Source of the DNA: Amyelois transitella
Lineage: Eukaryota > Arthropoda > Insecta > Lepidoptera > Pyralidae
Assembly (NCBI RefSeq): GCF_032362555.1
Contig: NC_083515.1
Location: forward strand, 7,537,001-7,601,000
DNA length: 64,000 nt
Reading direction: 5' to 3'
The notes beneath the pieces were generated by a model, which did no database searches, had not been told where the DNA came from, and saw only the letters and a program-made list of their open reading frames with translations. The position numbers and the translations under genes were made by a program. Positions 35,001 through 46,300 of the stretch are shown piece by piece (the stretch's first letter is position 1; every line of letters begins with the position of its first letter).

Positions 35001-38000
35001 ACAATGCTCCTTTTCCTGTTCTAAATAAGGCGCAACGATGACTTCGCGTCGTCATAATCTAATTACAGTACAGAGGTAAAACAAATATAAAATTCCCAAT
35101 ATGCAAACGTCACATCCTAATCCTAATGTTATGGCAGGCAGGGATATACTTGTTTTAACGAAATCAAGTCCTGTAGTGAATTCAATGATTGTAATTACAT
35201 AATGGAAGAGATTAGTCAGTTGAACCGATCATGCGAGTAATGATCGTGGAAGAAATAAAAACGAACCTAGTAATATTAGTTAACGCCAATCACCATGCCT
35301 AAGGCATATAGCTATAGATAGAAGATATAATAAAAGTAGGTACCATGGGTTTGACTTCTATACTTACGGTGTTTACTTGCCCGACGGCTATTATTGGACA
35401 AAATAGTGACGTTTTGCGAATATTAATCTTGTGTTTCAAGAACGGGCAAATAATTTTATTTTTATTCATTGTATTCCGGTAACAAGTTCGATGACCTTCA
35501 CAGATTCATCGCACTTTTACTTTGCTTTTAATAAGCAATTTAGGCACGGTCACGCATCACCAAACTGTACCTCTGTAGTCATTCGAATCTCTAGTATTAG
35601 ACACGGTTTAAAGATTCGATATTTAATTGAGACAAGTCGTTGAATTGGAGTTATTCTTTTTGTAATTCAAGTATTCTTAATACAGTTTTAAATATTTTTA
35701 CTACGACTTATTAACTAGGTAGTTGCAGATAATTTTGTATTTTTATTTCCTAAAAGGATTCACCTCCATTCATTCATTTAAACCTGTAATCTTTAACGTT
35801 ATAAATAAACCAAGGTTTAAATTAAATAAAATGCAACACTATACACACTTATCTTTATACCTATAGATTTACTTATCGCTGGGGACGACAAACTTATTTT
35901 TCATATCAGAAGCGAAAAGACTAACCCAACACACCTGCTGTTAATATCTTTATTACGGCCGCCATTAGTACACTACTAAATAATAAGACAGGTAGCTTTT
36001 TAATAGATATGTAAATTAGTTTTAATTCTAACCGATGCTCTTACGGTTAGGGAAAACATCGTGAGGAAATGTACTGCACACCAAGTTGCCTGCAAATTCA
36101 GGCAACTGGGTGTGCAGTCATACGGTCCAATACGGGTTAGGTTCCCCTGAAAAGGTTGCAGAGGTCAAATATTCGTGTAAAAACCTGACTCACCCAATCC
36201 AGGATCCATGGTCAAGGGCTTACCCCGAGCTCCTCTCCAGAGTGGTGAGGATGCAACCGGGAATATAGCCAGGAGAAAGGTAGCTTTTTAATAGTGTCTT
36301 TGTTCAATTCAAAGTAAACTTGGAATACCTACCTTCTTTTTCTTATTTGAGAAACTTCAATATTAAGTTGATTATTTCTAAATCCCATAAACAAGAATAG
36401 GAATAGTATGTTGTTGCTATTATAGCCATATAATAGGTACCTACTTTTATTAACGGTTAGTTTTTAACTAAAACTTGAATTTTGAAAATTTTGATTTGTA
36501 TTTTATATAGGTACTAATACTACTACATTCAAACATAAGGGCTATCACGTTTGAAAATTTAGAATAATAAACCAAAATGATGATAAAGTTTTGCATACCC
36601 TTCGAGGCTGCCACAATTATCTGTTTCGTCACACTATAGACAAGCAGGTTTCGTCAGGTTATTCACGACAAGGCATGTCTGATCTACTCTCAAGTGAGAG
36701 ATGACATATGCCTTGACAACGGCCCGTAATAGCTGGCTTGGTTGACAGACGACAGTTCCGTGAAGCCGGTATTCGGGTACCCGCTGGAGGAGCACCTCCG
36801 CGTGACGGGGCGCACCATCGCGTTCCCCATCGAGCTGTGCGTGTGCACGCTGCACGAGCGCGCGCTCAACGAGGAGGGGCTCTTCAGGATCGCCGGCGGT
36901 ATGTATTGCTGCCTTCCTTGATGGATGTACATTCGAAAAAAGCTCTCAGCACTCTTTCGAAGCAGCACTTCCCTGAACAGACCTACCTGTCGAGAGGTTT
37001 TACACTGGGCTATGTACTCAAGTCTTTTGTTGCAAAGTTGTGTTTTAGTGGTCTTAGCTTGGAAATCGCATGTTTGTGTATACAAAAATGTGTGAGATAA
37101 TGAATAACGATTACAGGAACATCGAAAGTGCGTCGGCTGAAACTGTCGCTGGACGCGGGGCTGTTCAGCGTGCCGCTACCGCGCGACTACCGCGACGTGC
37201 ACGTGGTGGCCTCCGCGCTCAAGAGCTACCTGCGCGAGCTGCCCGAGCCCTTGCTCACCTTCCGCCTTTACGAACACTTCATCGCCGCCTCGCGACACCC
37301 CACCGAGCAGGCCCGCCTCAACGCCCTCTGGGAAGCCATACATCTCCTGCCCGAAGCCAACTACCAAAACCTCCGCTATCTTATCAAGTTTTTGTCGACT
37401 CTGACCCAAAACCAAAGCACCAACAAAATGACACCCTCCAACCTCGCTATCGTGATCGCGCCGAACCTGTTGTGGGCCGCCGACGAAACGACCTTCGACA
37501 TGAACATCACGACCGTCGTCAACTGCATCGTCGAGCTGCTCATCAAACACGCCGACTGGTTCTTCAAGGACGACATCAACTTCTTCGTGTCCTTCACCAG
37601 GGAAGATCTTCTACCGGAACTCGAATGGGTCATCGGCGAACAACCGGCTTCTCTCACTCAGGAACATTCTAATGGTGACTATAACAATATGAGCAAATCC
37701 ATGTTCGATTACAGTCACGCCGGTGTTAAAAATAATTCCGATTCCGCCGGTCGCCACTCGCGGAGCAATAGTCATGATACTAGTTTAATATTGTTAGAGA
37801 ATAATATAAAAAACGCCCAATCGAATAGCTCACTATCCGACCAATCTAGTCCACCTCACGGAAGTCCGAAACCTATTATGAGACGAAAAAACAAGCCTCT
37901 AGCGCCGGTACCGCCTAACTTCACGCCGGATAAAAATAAGAAGGTTGACTCGCAAACGCAAGTACCTGAACACGTCAAAGAGAAAGATACCGCCGCGCCG

Positions 38001-39107
38001 AAGGAGATCGAGAAGCCGGCGAAGCCTCCGCGGCCGGTCATATCGGACACGGGGAAAGTGATATCGGGCGTACAGACCATAAACAGGTCGACGTACAGGC
38101 AGAACAAGGCGCTGAAGGAGGAGGCGCGGAGCAACAGCCGCGAGAACCTCCTGGATCTCCGGCGACAGAGTCTCGAGCTGGAGAAAGAGAGGTCGGAGGC
38201 AGCGAGAGAGAAAGAGGGCTCGGTCGTGGTGAAGAGCGTGGTCGTGCAGGGCGGGGTCGCGGGCCGGCTGCGAGTGGGGGAGGCCTCGGGCGCGTCGCCC
38301 AGCGGGGAGAGGAGTCGCGTCGTGAAGCCCAGCACGCAGCCGCCGCCGCGCCCGGTGGCCGCGCCGCGCAGCCTGCCGGCGGAGGACGGCGAGGTGCTGC
38401 TGCGCCACAAGCCGGCCGTGCCCGAGCGCCCGCCCACGCTGCGGCCGCACAGCTTCCGCGGCGCGCGCGGCTCCGCGGCCGACGCGGACGCCGCGCCGCC
38501 CGTCATGGAGCGCACGCACATCTACACCATCGACAAACATCTGCCGGCTGCCATGCAGGTACCTATCATTCGTTTCTTGTACACTTATTGCTGAAGAATA
38601 AAATTTGATTCCTCTGTTTGATACAGTGATATTATATCTATCTTATTCTCGCCCTCTGAAATTGTACTTATTCTTGACTAGTTTTAAACAACCTCTACAA
38701 CTATTGACAAAAATTCCAGACGTTATTCTAACTTAGACGTTTTTGTTTGATAGACATCTTGAATTTGAATGAGTAAATTCTAAATATTTAATCTTAATTC
38801 AAAACTGAATAATGATATTATTTAAGGACCAAAATCATTTCGCATAACACATAATTCCTTGTTCACCCAGACGGGCCCCTCTCCCGAGGAAGACGGCCCC
38901 CGCGCGACAGTCCAGCGCACGCACAGCTCCGGCGGCAAGGACTCCGAGCTGGAAGAGAGCAAGGCTCTGAGCCGGCAGCTGTCGCAGTCCGAGGGCAGCA
39001 TCTCGGAGGCGCCGGCGTCGCCGCGCGCGCGCCCGCCGCGGCCGCAGATGCCGGCCCCGCCGCCGCCCGTGGCGCCGCACGCCGTGCAGGAGAGCACTGA
39101 CCTCTAG
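32098..39107 (+). CDS. RhoGAP92B: BAR-RhoGAP protein (ARHGAP17/ARHGAP44/RhoGAP92B group), 850 aa, 7 exons
   Basis: Exons: 32098-32150, 32687-32937, 33118-33293, 33468-33711, 36749-36898, 37117-38558, 38871-39107; GT-AG throughout and phases agree. Residues 1-241 (MKKQFYRVKQLADQTFS...) form the N-BAR module of this family, helical and rich in heptads, which binds and bends membranes. The RhoGAP domain follows at about 250-430, with the arginine finger at residue 288 in EEGLFRIAGG, then KSYLRELPEPLLT and PSNLAIVIAPNLLW. The C-terminal half is disordered, with proline-rich stretches (LAPVPPNFTP, PPPRPV, PPRPQMPAPPPP) suited to SH3 partners, and ends in STDL, a possible PDZ ligand. The family turns off Rac1/Cdc42 at junctions, synapses and endocytic sites. 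Exons 5-7 are far more GC-rich than exons 1-4. The ATG is the first of the conserved N-terminus. Confidence 0.93.
33870..33950 (-). repeat. RTE-partner short element, fragment
   Basis: Only the central part is kept: AAAGACTGAAAGATTGAATTG and GTGACGGGTTGCTAGCCCAT. Confidence 0.6.
36024..36276 (+). repeat. tRNA-like SINE, body and 3' part
   Basis: Starts CTAACCGATGCTCTTACGG, contains AACATCGTGAGGAAA, and ends with GTGGTGAGGATGCAACCGGG and AGCCAGGAG, matching 62265-62532. The tRNA-like head is absent. The inner part holds an inverted repeat (ACTGCACACC... / ...GGTGTGCAGT, 36072-36119). Confidence 0.75.
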
Positions 39108-40355
39108 TAATGACTGGTGAAGCAGTGCTGTCGGTAGTCCGGCTGACGATTTGGCCTCGAAAATGGTGACAATATCCATATAAATGCTGCTGAAATCTTA
39201 GACGATTACTACGACCTGGTTAGCTGTCTCACACGCGTGATGCATGATTGAAATGTATATAAATTTAACGCTGTAATGAAAAAGCGTTATCGATAAGCAA
39301 TACTATCGATATAATCGATAGTTCTGTTTCTCATATGTAGTATAAAAACTATTGGCTATTGATATTGTGACTAGTTTTGGGGTCATGATACTTTTAAAAA
39401 TACTATCGATAGTAATTTGGTGTTGTTGCTGCAACACTACACTGCTGAACACGTCACGCTGACGTCATGTGTTCAGTCTTCACGGCTACTATGGAAGTGA
39501 CTGATATGAACAGAAAAATATATCATATATAAAGTGTGGTATGAACATCTTGTTCGCTTGGGTGTTTTGTGCCTCAGAGCCGTTCGTGAGTGAAGTTTAG
39601 ATTGTAATAACAAGAGACTGACATGTTGTATTTTCTATTGTTGTAGTTGCCTATTAATTGGCTGTTTACATTCGCTACACGAGGGAATGATTCATTTGCA
39701 TGAAATGAGTATTATGTACACATCTTTATTTTTATAATTTAGATAAGAAATTTGTAAAAAAGATCACTGTTTCAAAAGAGATCACTTGATAAATTATTTT
39801 TGACAGCTTAGTGATCTAGTCTTCAAATTCCAAAAAGACATATCGGCTACTTTGTCAATTTAGCTTTTTTCATACTAAACTAAGATTTTGTATGTGTAAG
39901 TATCGAAATTGTACAATATAGTGAATTTGCAATGATTCCTTGTGATATTAGGGAACGTAATAACGGAGCCACGCCCTGGGCGGGCGCACAAACGTAACAT
40001 TTGTATGATTAGCCATATTTTTTTAATATGATATTTATAATATGACCGTGCATTAATTAATTTTATTTAGCCGCACTGTTTCAGTGAATATATTTAGGCT
40101 TAAGTATGTTACGTAGTATTTATGACGTTTTATGTGATACGCATTTTATTATTATATACTGCAAGTATACAAGCTTCTGTTGTAAGTATTATTAATACAA
40201 ATATTCCAACATCACTTGTTTTATTTTAATGAACTTGCCTATGAGTATTTTGCCTCTAAATAAATATACAGATTAATTCTGTTTCTGCTTCGCAAAAAGT
40301 TTTGAGTGCTGAAAGAATGAAATCCTTGTAGGTATTTGAGATTGTAATATATTAA
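39108..40355. other. Convergent 3' region, RhoGAP and YARS2
   Basis: AT-rich non-coding DNA holding both 3' UTRs. A poly(A) signal AATAAA for RhoGAP stands at 40259-40264, and one for YARS2 on the minus strand at 40220-40225, so the two 3' ends may overlap. Several ATCGATA palindromes lie at 39290-39415. Confidence 0.5.
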
Positions 40356-43300
40356 TTATGTTTGCCATTTAACAATGTAATAATTTCGTTTGCCTACTCT
40401 TAGCAGAGAAGTGAGATTTGGCAAAATATGCGCAGATTCTGTTATGACTTCGTCCACTTTCTTCATCCTCTGATGGTTTATGTAGAAGCCGCCGGCATTG
40501 ATTATCCTTATTGCATCATCTGAAAATATTTTACATCTTATTTTGGGAGCTTGTATTTCGCCATTATACATTATTATTGATCCGAGAGCAGACACTCTAC
40601 ATCTATTTGCAGATTCCTTATCTTCACAACATTAATGTTAGATTCAAAATGTTATGTTAATGTTAGATTTCGAAATAAAATACAGACAGAATCAACATTC
40701 TCGAAATTACTTAGATTAAAAAAAGGAACTTACTTTCTGTAGGGAAACACTTTGCTTTCAACCCGAGGTCTAGCACCGTGATGCCGGGCGACAACAGCAA
40801 CGTGACTACGGGCGCTCCCTCGAACACCTGCTCCAGTTCTTCCGAACTCAACGACACCAGCGCTCTCACGTCCTTGCTGTATATCGCCTCGGTCGCTTTA
40901 ATCGCTCGCGACAATCCCTCTTCTGAAAAATATTTTAGTCAAATGACAAACCGTTGTACTACTTTAACAACTCAGGGTTTATCTTAAAAATACTATACTA
41001 AACATTATAATTGCGAAAGTAGGTTTGTTACCTCTTCATAGGTAAACCTCAGCAGTTCCATGAAATTTTGCAGAGGTACATAACATACAGTGTGGAATAT
41101 GAAGAATTTTTATCTATACTTGATATTAAATAAGATATAAAAAGAAAATGCTGTCTTACCTCCATGTACTAGAGTTGTTAGTTGCTCAGCTAAACACATC
41201 TGTGGGTACCTCTCTTGGGGATGTTGTTTGTGTTTGAACATTATGTCTTTGATTTCTCCTAAACTATAAAATGTAAATAATTTCAGTAAACGTTCCACAT
41301 CCGAGTCCTTTGTTCTAATAAAATATTGATATAAACTAAATGGACTAGTTTTTTCAGGGTCCAGCCAAAGAGCATTGCCTGCAGATTTGCCAAATTTGTC
41401 ACCTTCTTCTGTTGTGACCAGTGGCAGTGTCAGACCTTAAAGTCAATTATAAAAAAAAATCATTATAAGTCAAGAATTAACTTGTCTTATTTTATTTCAT
41501 AAAATATAATTTACGTTAATTTTAAATATCATAACTGACTAATTAATATTTTTTATATTGATATTTTACGCCGTGTGGTTCCCGGCACCAATACAAAAAA
41601 GATAGGACCACTCCATCTCTTTCCCATGGGTGTCGTAAAAGGCGACTAAGGGATAGGCTTACAAACTTGGGATTCTTTTTAGGCGATGGGCTTGCATCCT
41701 GTCACTAGTTGAATCTCAATTCGTCAATTGTTAAGCCAAATAGCTGAACGTGGCTATTCAGTCTTTTCTAGACTGTTGGCTCTGTCTACCCCGCAAGGGA
41801 TATAGACGTGACCGTATGTATACATACATACATACATAAAATCACGCCTCTTTCCCGGAGGGGTAGGCAGAGACTACCTCTTTCCACTTGCCACGATCTC
41901 TGCATACTTCTTTCGCTTCGTCCACATTCATAACTCTCTTCATACAAGCTCGGCGGTTTCGGGTACTTTTGACCTGACCCTTTACCAGGACGTCCTTAAT
42001 TTGATCAAGATACGTTCGTCTAGGTCTTCCCACTCCGACCTTTCCCTCCACACTCTCCTTGTATATCTGCTTAGTCAACCTGCTTTCATTCATCCTCTCC
42101 ACATGACCGAACCATCTTAACATACCCTTTTCTATTCCTGTAACTACATCTTCTTTCACATCACAACATTCCCTTATCACGCTGTTCCTTATCCTGTCAC
42201 TCAATTTCACACCCATCATACTCCTTAACGCTCTCATTTCCACTGCATTTATTCTGCTTTCATGCTTCTTTTGCCATACCCAACTTTCACTCCCATACAT
42301 TAATGTCGGGACCAACACGCCCCTGTGCACAGCCAGTCGAGCCTTTTTGGATAGTTTCTGACTGCTCATAAAGGCATGCAAAGCTCCATTCACCATGTTC
42401 CCCGCGTTCACTCTCCTTTCAATATCACTATCATACTTGCCATCTGATGTAAACTTTGATCCTAGATATACAAACTCTTTCACTTGCTCCACTTTTTCTC
42501 CTCCAATCAAAATATTACATGCTGTCATTTCTTTCTCCATTTCAAAAACCAGTGTTTTAGTTTTACTTACGTTCACTTTCATTCCTTTCTCTTTTAAAGC
42601 TTCATGCATACAGTTTACCATCTCCTGTAACTCCTCCTCTGATGACGCCAGTATAACCTGATCGTCGGCATAGAGCAGACATTTGACGAGTAACTCATTC
42701 ATCCTTAATCCACTTTTAGACTCTTTCAAATCTGTCAAACAGCTATCCATAAATAGGTTGAACAGCCACGGTGACGCAACACATCCTTGCCTAACGCCTT
42801 TCTCAATCTTAAACCACTCAGTGTGCGCTCCGTTTATCCTGACACAAGCACTCGAATCCTCATATAAGGATTTCAGTGCTCGTATTAAGAGACTGCTCAC
42901 CCCATGCATAGAAAGTGCTGACCACAATTCATTCCTCTCAACTCTGTCATAGGCCTTTTCCAGATCTACGAATGTGCAATAGACTTTTTGACTCTTGGCC
43001 AAAAACTTTTCGGCTATGCACCGCAAGGAAAAGACCTGATCAGTACATCCCATTCCCTTTCGAAATCCCGCTTGAGCATCCCATATTTTGTCATCAGTTT
43101 CATTCCTGACTCTATTAATCAATACCTTAGCATACAATTTGCCGACGACGCTAAGCAGGCTTATACCACGATAATTTTTGCAGTTCAGCTGTGACCCTTT
43201 TCCTTTGTAAAGTGGCACGATAACAGCCTTACACCAATCTTTTGGTACTCGGCCGCTTCTCCAACACAAATTGAAAAGGCAGTACAACTGACTAGCTACT

Positions 43301-46300
43301 ACGCCTTTTCCTGCTTTAAGCATCTCGACCGACACTCTATCACACCCAGCAGCCTTTCCCGCTTTCATACTCTTAAGTGCTTCCACAATTTCGAACATTT
43401 CAATTTCGCCTTCCATCTCATTCTCTTTTTCTTCGCTATAGCAGAAATCTTTCTTATTTCCTTCCTTTTTTTCAAATAAACTTTCAAAATAGTCCTTCCA
43501 TATCTTTAGTACACATTCTTCTCCTTTCACAACGCTACCATCCTGGCATCTGATCCTAGTCAGCTCTCTGGTTATAGTATTTCCTCGGGCTGACCTTACG
43601 GATTTCCAGAATACTTTCAGATTTGACTGAAAGTCTTCTGATAGCCTTTTATCAAAATCCTCTTTATACTCTTCTTTCTTTCTAATCACAGCTTTCTTAA
43701 CCAAATCTTTCATTTTCTTATATTCCTTACGTGCTTCATTCACATCTTCATCAATAACCTCTTGCATTCTTAAGTTAGCTTTTGCTGCTAACAAATCCAG
43801 CCATGCTTTCTTCTTTAATCGCACAAGTTCTTGCACATCTTTACTCATCCACGCATTTTTGTGATTTTTTCCTTTCCTTCTTCTACTTACACCACACACT
43901 TCAACAGCTACTTTCACAATTCTTTCTTTAAATTCCTTCCATCCATCTTCAATATCGCTCATTTCCTCTAAATCTTCAAATTCATCCTTCAGTCTATTAA
44001 TATACTTCTTACCTACATCCATATCTTGCAAATTTTCTACTTTTACTCTTTCCAAAGCGCTGGTTTGCTCCCTTACCCTGTGCCGCCAGCGATTGAAGAT
44101 ACCCCTTATCCGGGATATCACCAGTAAATGGTCCGAGTCAATGCCAGCACCGCGATATGCACGGGTATCCAGCACTTTGTTCTTCAATCTTTCATCTACA
44201 ATCACAAAGTCTATCATACTTTTTAAAATACCTTCCACTCTTGTGTAGGTGTGGATCTCTTTATGTTGAAACATTGAGTTCGACACAAAAAGATCCCACT
44301 CTAGACAAATTTCTAATACACTTCTTCCATTATCATTCACCTTTTCGTCACCAAACGCACCAAGCACCTTTTCATATCCATCACGCTTTACACCCACCCA
44401 TCCATTAAAATCACCTAACATAATAATCTTCTCATTTGGCTTGGTAACTTTCAATACTTCTCTTACACTATTCCAGAACTCCTCGTTTTCGCTTTTTGCT
44501 GATGTTGTACCCCTCGAACCCACATCCCAAGGTGCATAAACACCTAGAACGAAGATCCGAGTGATTCCAACTTTCAGCCTAATCCATAGAAGACGAGGGC
44601 TGACACACTCATACTCATTCACGCACTCCGCCATTCGTGCAGAAAGAATTAGACCGACCCCTTGACAGCCTCGGCTGGTACTGGAAATTCCAGACCAATA
44701 CGCCGTGTAAGGGCCGTGCTGCGTCGCGTCGCATCCTTTCCGCTTCGTTTCATTCACGCACAACACATCCAAACGTCTTTCATCCATCATCTGGCATACT
44801 TCCTCAATCTTATCCTTCATTCCTCCTCTTACATTCATCGTCGCAAAGCGGCTTTCAGCAGACCGCATACCGCTCCCGCCGGGAACGAGACGTGATGGGG
44901 TGCGGACACCATCGCCGCCATTTATATGCTTTTTAAGGTTCATAATGCGATTCCCACGAGACGCTAGGGAAAAATTTTGTCCGCCCCAGCAGAGCCCCGC
45001 ATGCCAGGGTAAGGCTAGCCATTACCTGGGGGTCGCCCAACCCCATGGCGGAAGTGGCACGCTCGAGACTAGGCTCGCCCCTAGCCATGCATCCATCGGC
45101 GCGGCAGACCTTAGATTGGCAGGGATTTACATTAAAGAGGAATCCCAAGTCTATCCCTTAGTCGGCTCTTACGACATCCGTGGGAAAGAGATGGAGTGGT
45201 CCTATTCTTTTGTAATGGTGCCGGGAACCACACGGCGCACACCGTATGTATGTATGATATTTTATGTGCACTTAAATGATATTGCAAAGCTTTTTAAGAC
45301 ATTACATTTTTATATTGTAGGTTATTTGCAAAAATAATGGCTAATAATGGAATAACTTACCATAAACAGTTTTGTTTTCAGTTCTACTAATGAGTTCATG
45401 ACCAGCACTTATGTTCCCCATTTGATCACTACCGCCAATCTGTGCAATAAACGATCAATTAAGACAATATATTTACTATACAATCTAGAATACTATAAAT
45501 GTCATAGCTTAACATAGCCTAGACTATGATTTTCGTTATACTTTTAGCTGTTTCAGTTCCATATGGTATAATGTTTGGAGCTGTTTTCGGATTCTCGCCT
45601 TTGAACTGAAAGGTCCCGGGTTCGATCCCTGGTCAGGTCATGATGGAATGAGAACTTTTTTTGGATTAGCCTGAGTCTTGGATGTTTATCTATTATTTAT
45701 GTATTTATCAAAAATATTGTATTGTTAAAATCGTATCTCGTAACAATAGTCTCGAAATTACTTCGAGGTTAACTCAAACTTTTTAATTTGTCCCATGTTT
45801 ATTTATAATTGTGGGTGGGAATTTCAAAGCAAAATACTGACCTGAAATCTGCAATCGAATTCCTTCAACAAATGCAACCAATCATAAGATTGGAATATCT
45901 GATATGCAAACTCTGTAAAGCTCATTCCAGCAGCTGACTGTATCCTAGATTGCACACTCTGCTTTAGCAGCATCGTGCCCATCCGGAAATTGCGACCAAT
46001 CTCACTCACAAACTTGATAGCATCTATATCTCTGTACCAAGTCTCATTGTTCACTATTCTGAAAACAATAAAAAGCTGAAAAAGGTGTGTAATAAAAAGT
46101 AAATAATGTTTGACTAAAGTTCTTTTTTATCAAAATAAAGAATTAACTAGCCCACAAGTTTTACTTGGAAAACAGGTAAAGACATTGAGCACACACTTCA
46201 ATGGTTTCAAGAAGTCTTCATTTTTTGGCCAAATGTACTTGTAATGGTTCTCAAACACAGTTTCTAGATTCTTTTTGATGCATGTGATATTCTGATTTAT

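Larger units (their letters stand above)
33712..36748. other. RhoGAP intron 4, 3.0 kb
   Basis: No exon recognised. Contains a partial RTE-partner element (about 33870-33950) and the body of a tRNA-like SINE (about 36024-36276). The middle (34000-36000) is unassigned AT-rich DNA. Confidence 0.55.
41822..45240 (-). mobile_element. Complete RTE-clade LINE, 3.4 kb
   Basis: Minus strand: 5' head shared with the short element (about 45240-45131), 5' UTR, one long ORF (44943-41842), a short 3' end and an (ATGT)n tail. It is flanked by ACCGTATGTAT at 41811-41821 and 45241-45251 (11 of 11). It inserted into the tail of the short element, so the two tails meet tail to tail at 41811-41840. RTE-clade features are the single ORF, the tiny 3' UTR and the microsatellite tail. 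Lies in YARS2 intron 5, in the gene's sense orientation. Confidence 0.92.

Noticed and set aside
37856-38540. Two long minus-strand ORFs (over 210 codons) opposite RhoGAP exon 6
   Set aside because: They are shadows of a GC-rich coding exon that lacks TA-containing stops; compositions are Arg/Ala/Ser-biased and no domain is seen.
45131-45254. Separate short-element insertion at the RTE 5' end
   Set aside because: The 11-base RTE duplication encloses this segment (45241-45251 lies outside it), so it belongs to the RTE copy as inserted.
45593-45645. Possible tRNA gene with GGTTCGATCCC
   Set aside because: Only the T-loop-like block is present; the rest belongs to a dispersed SINE repeated at 53965.
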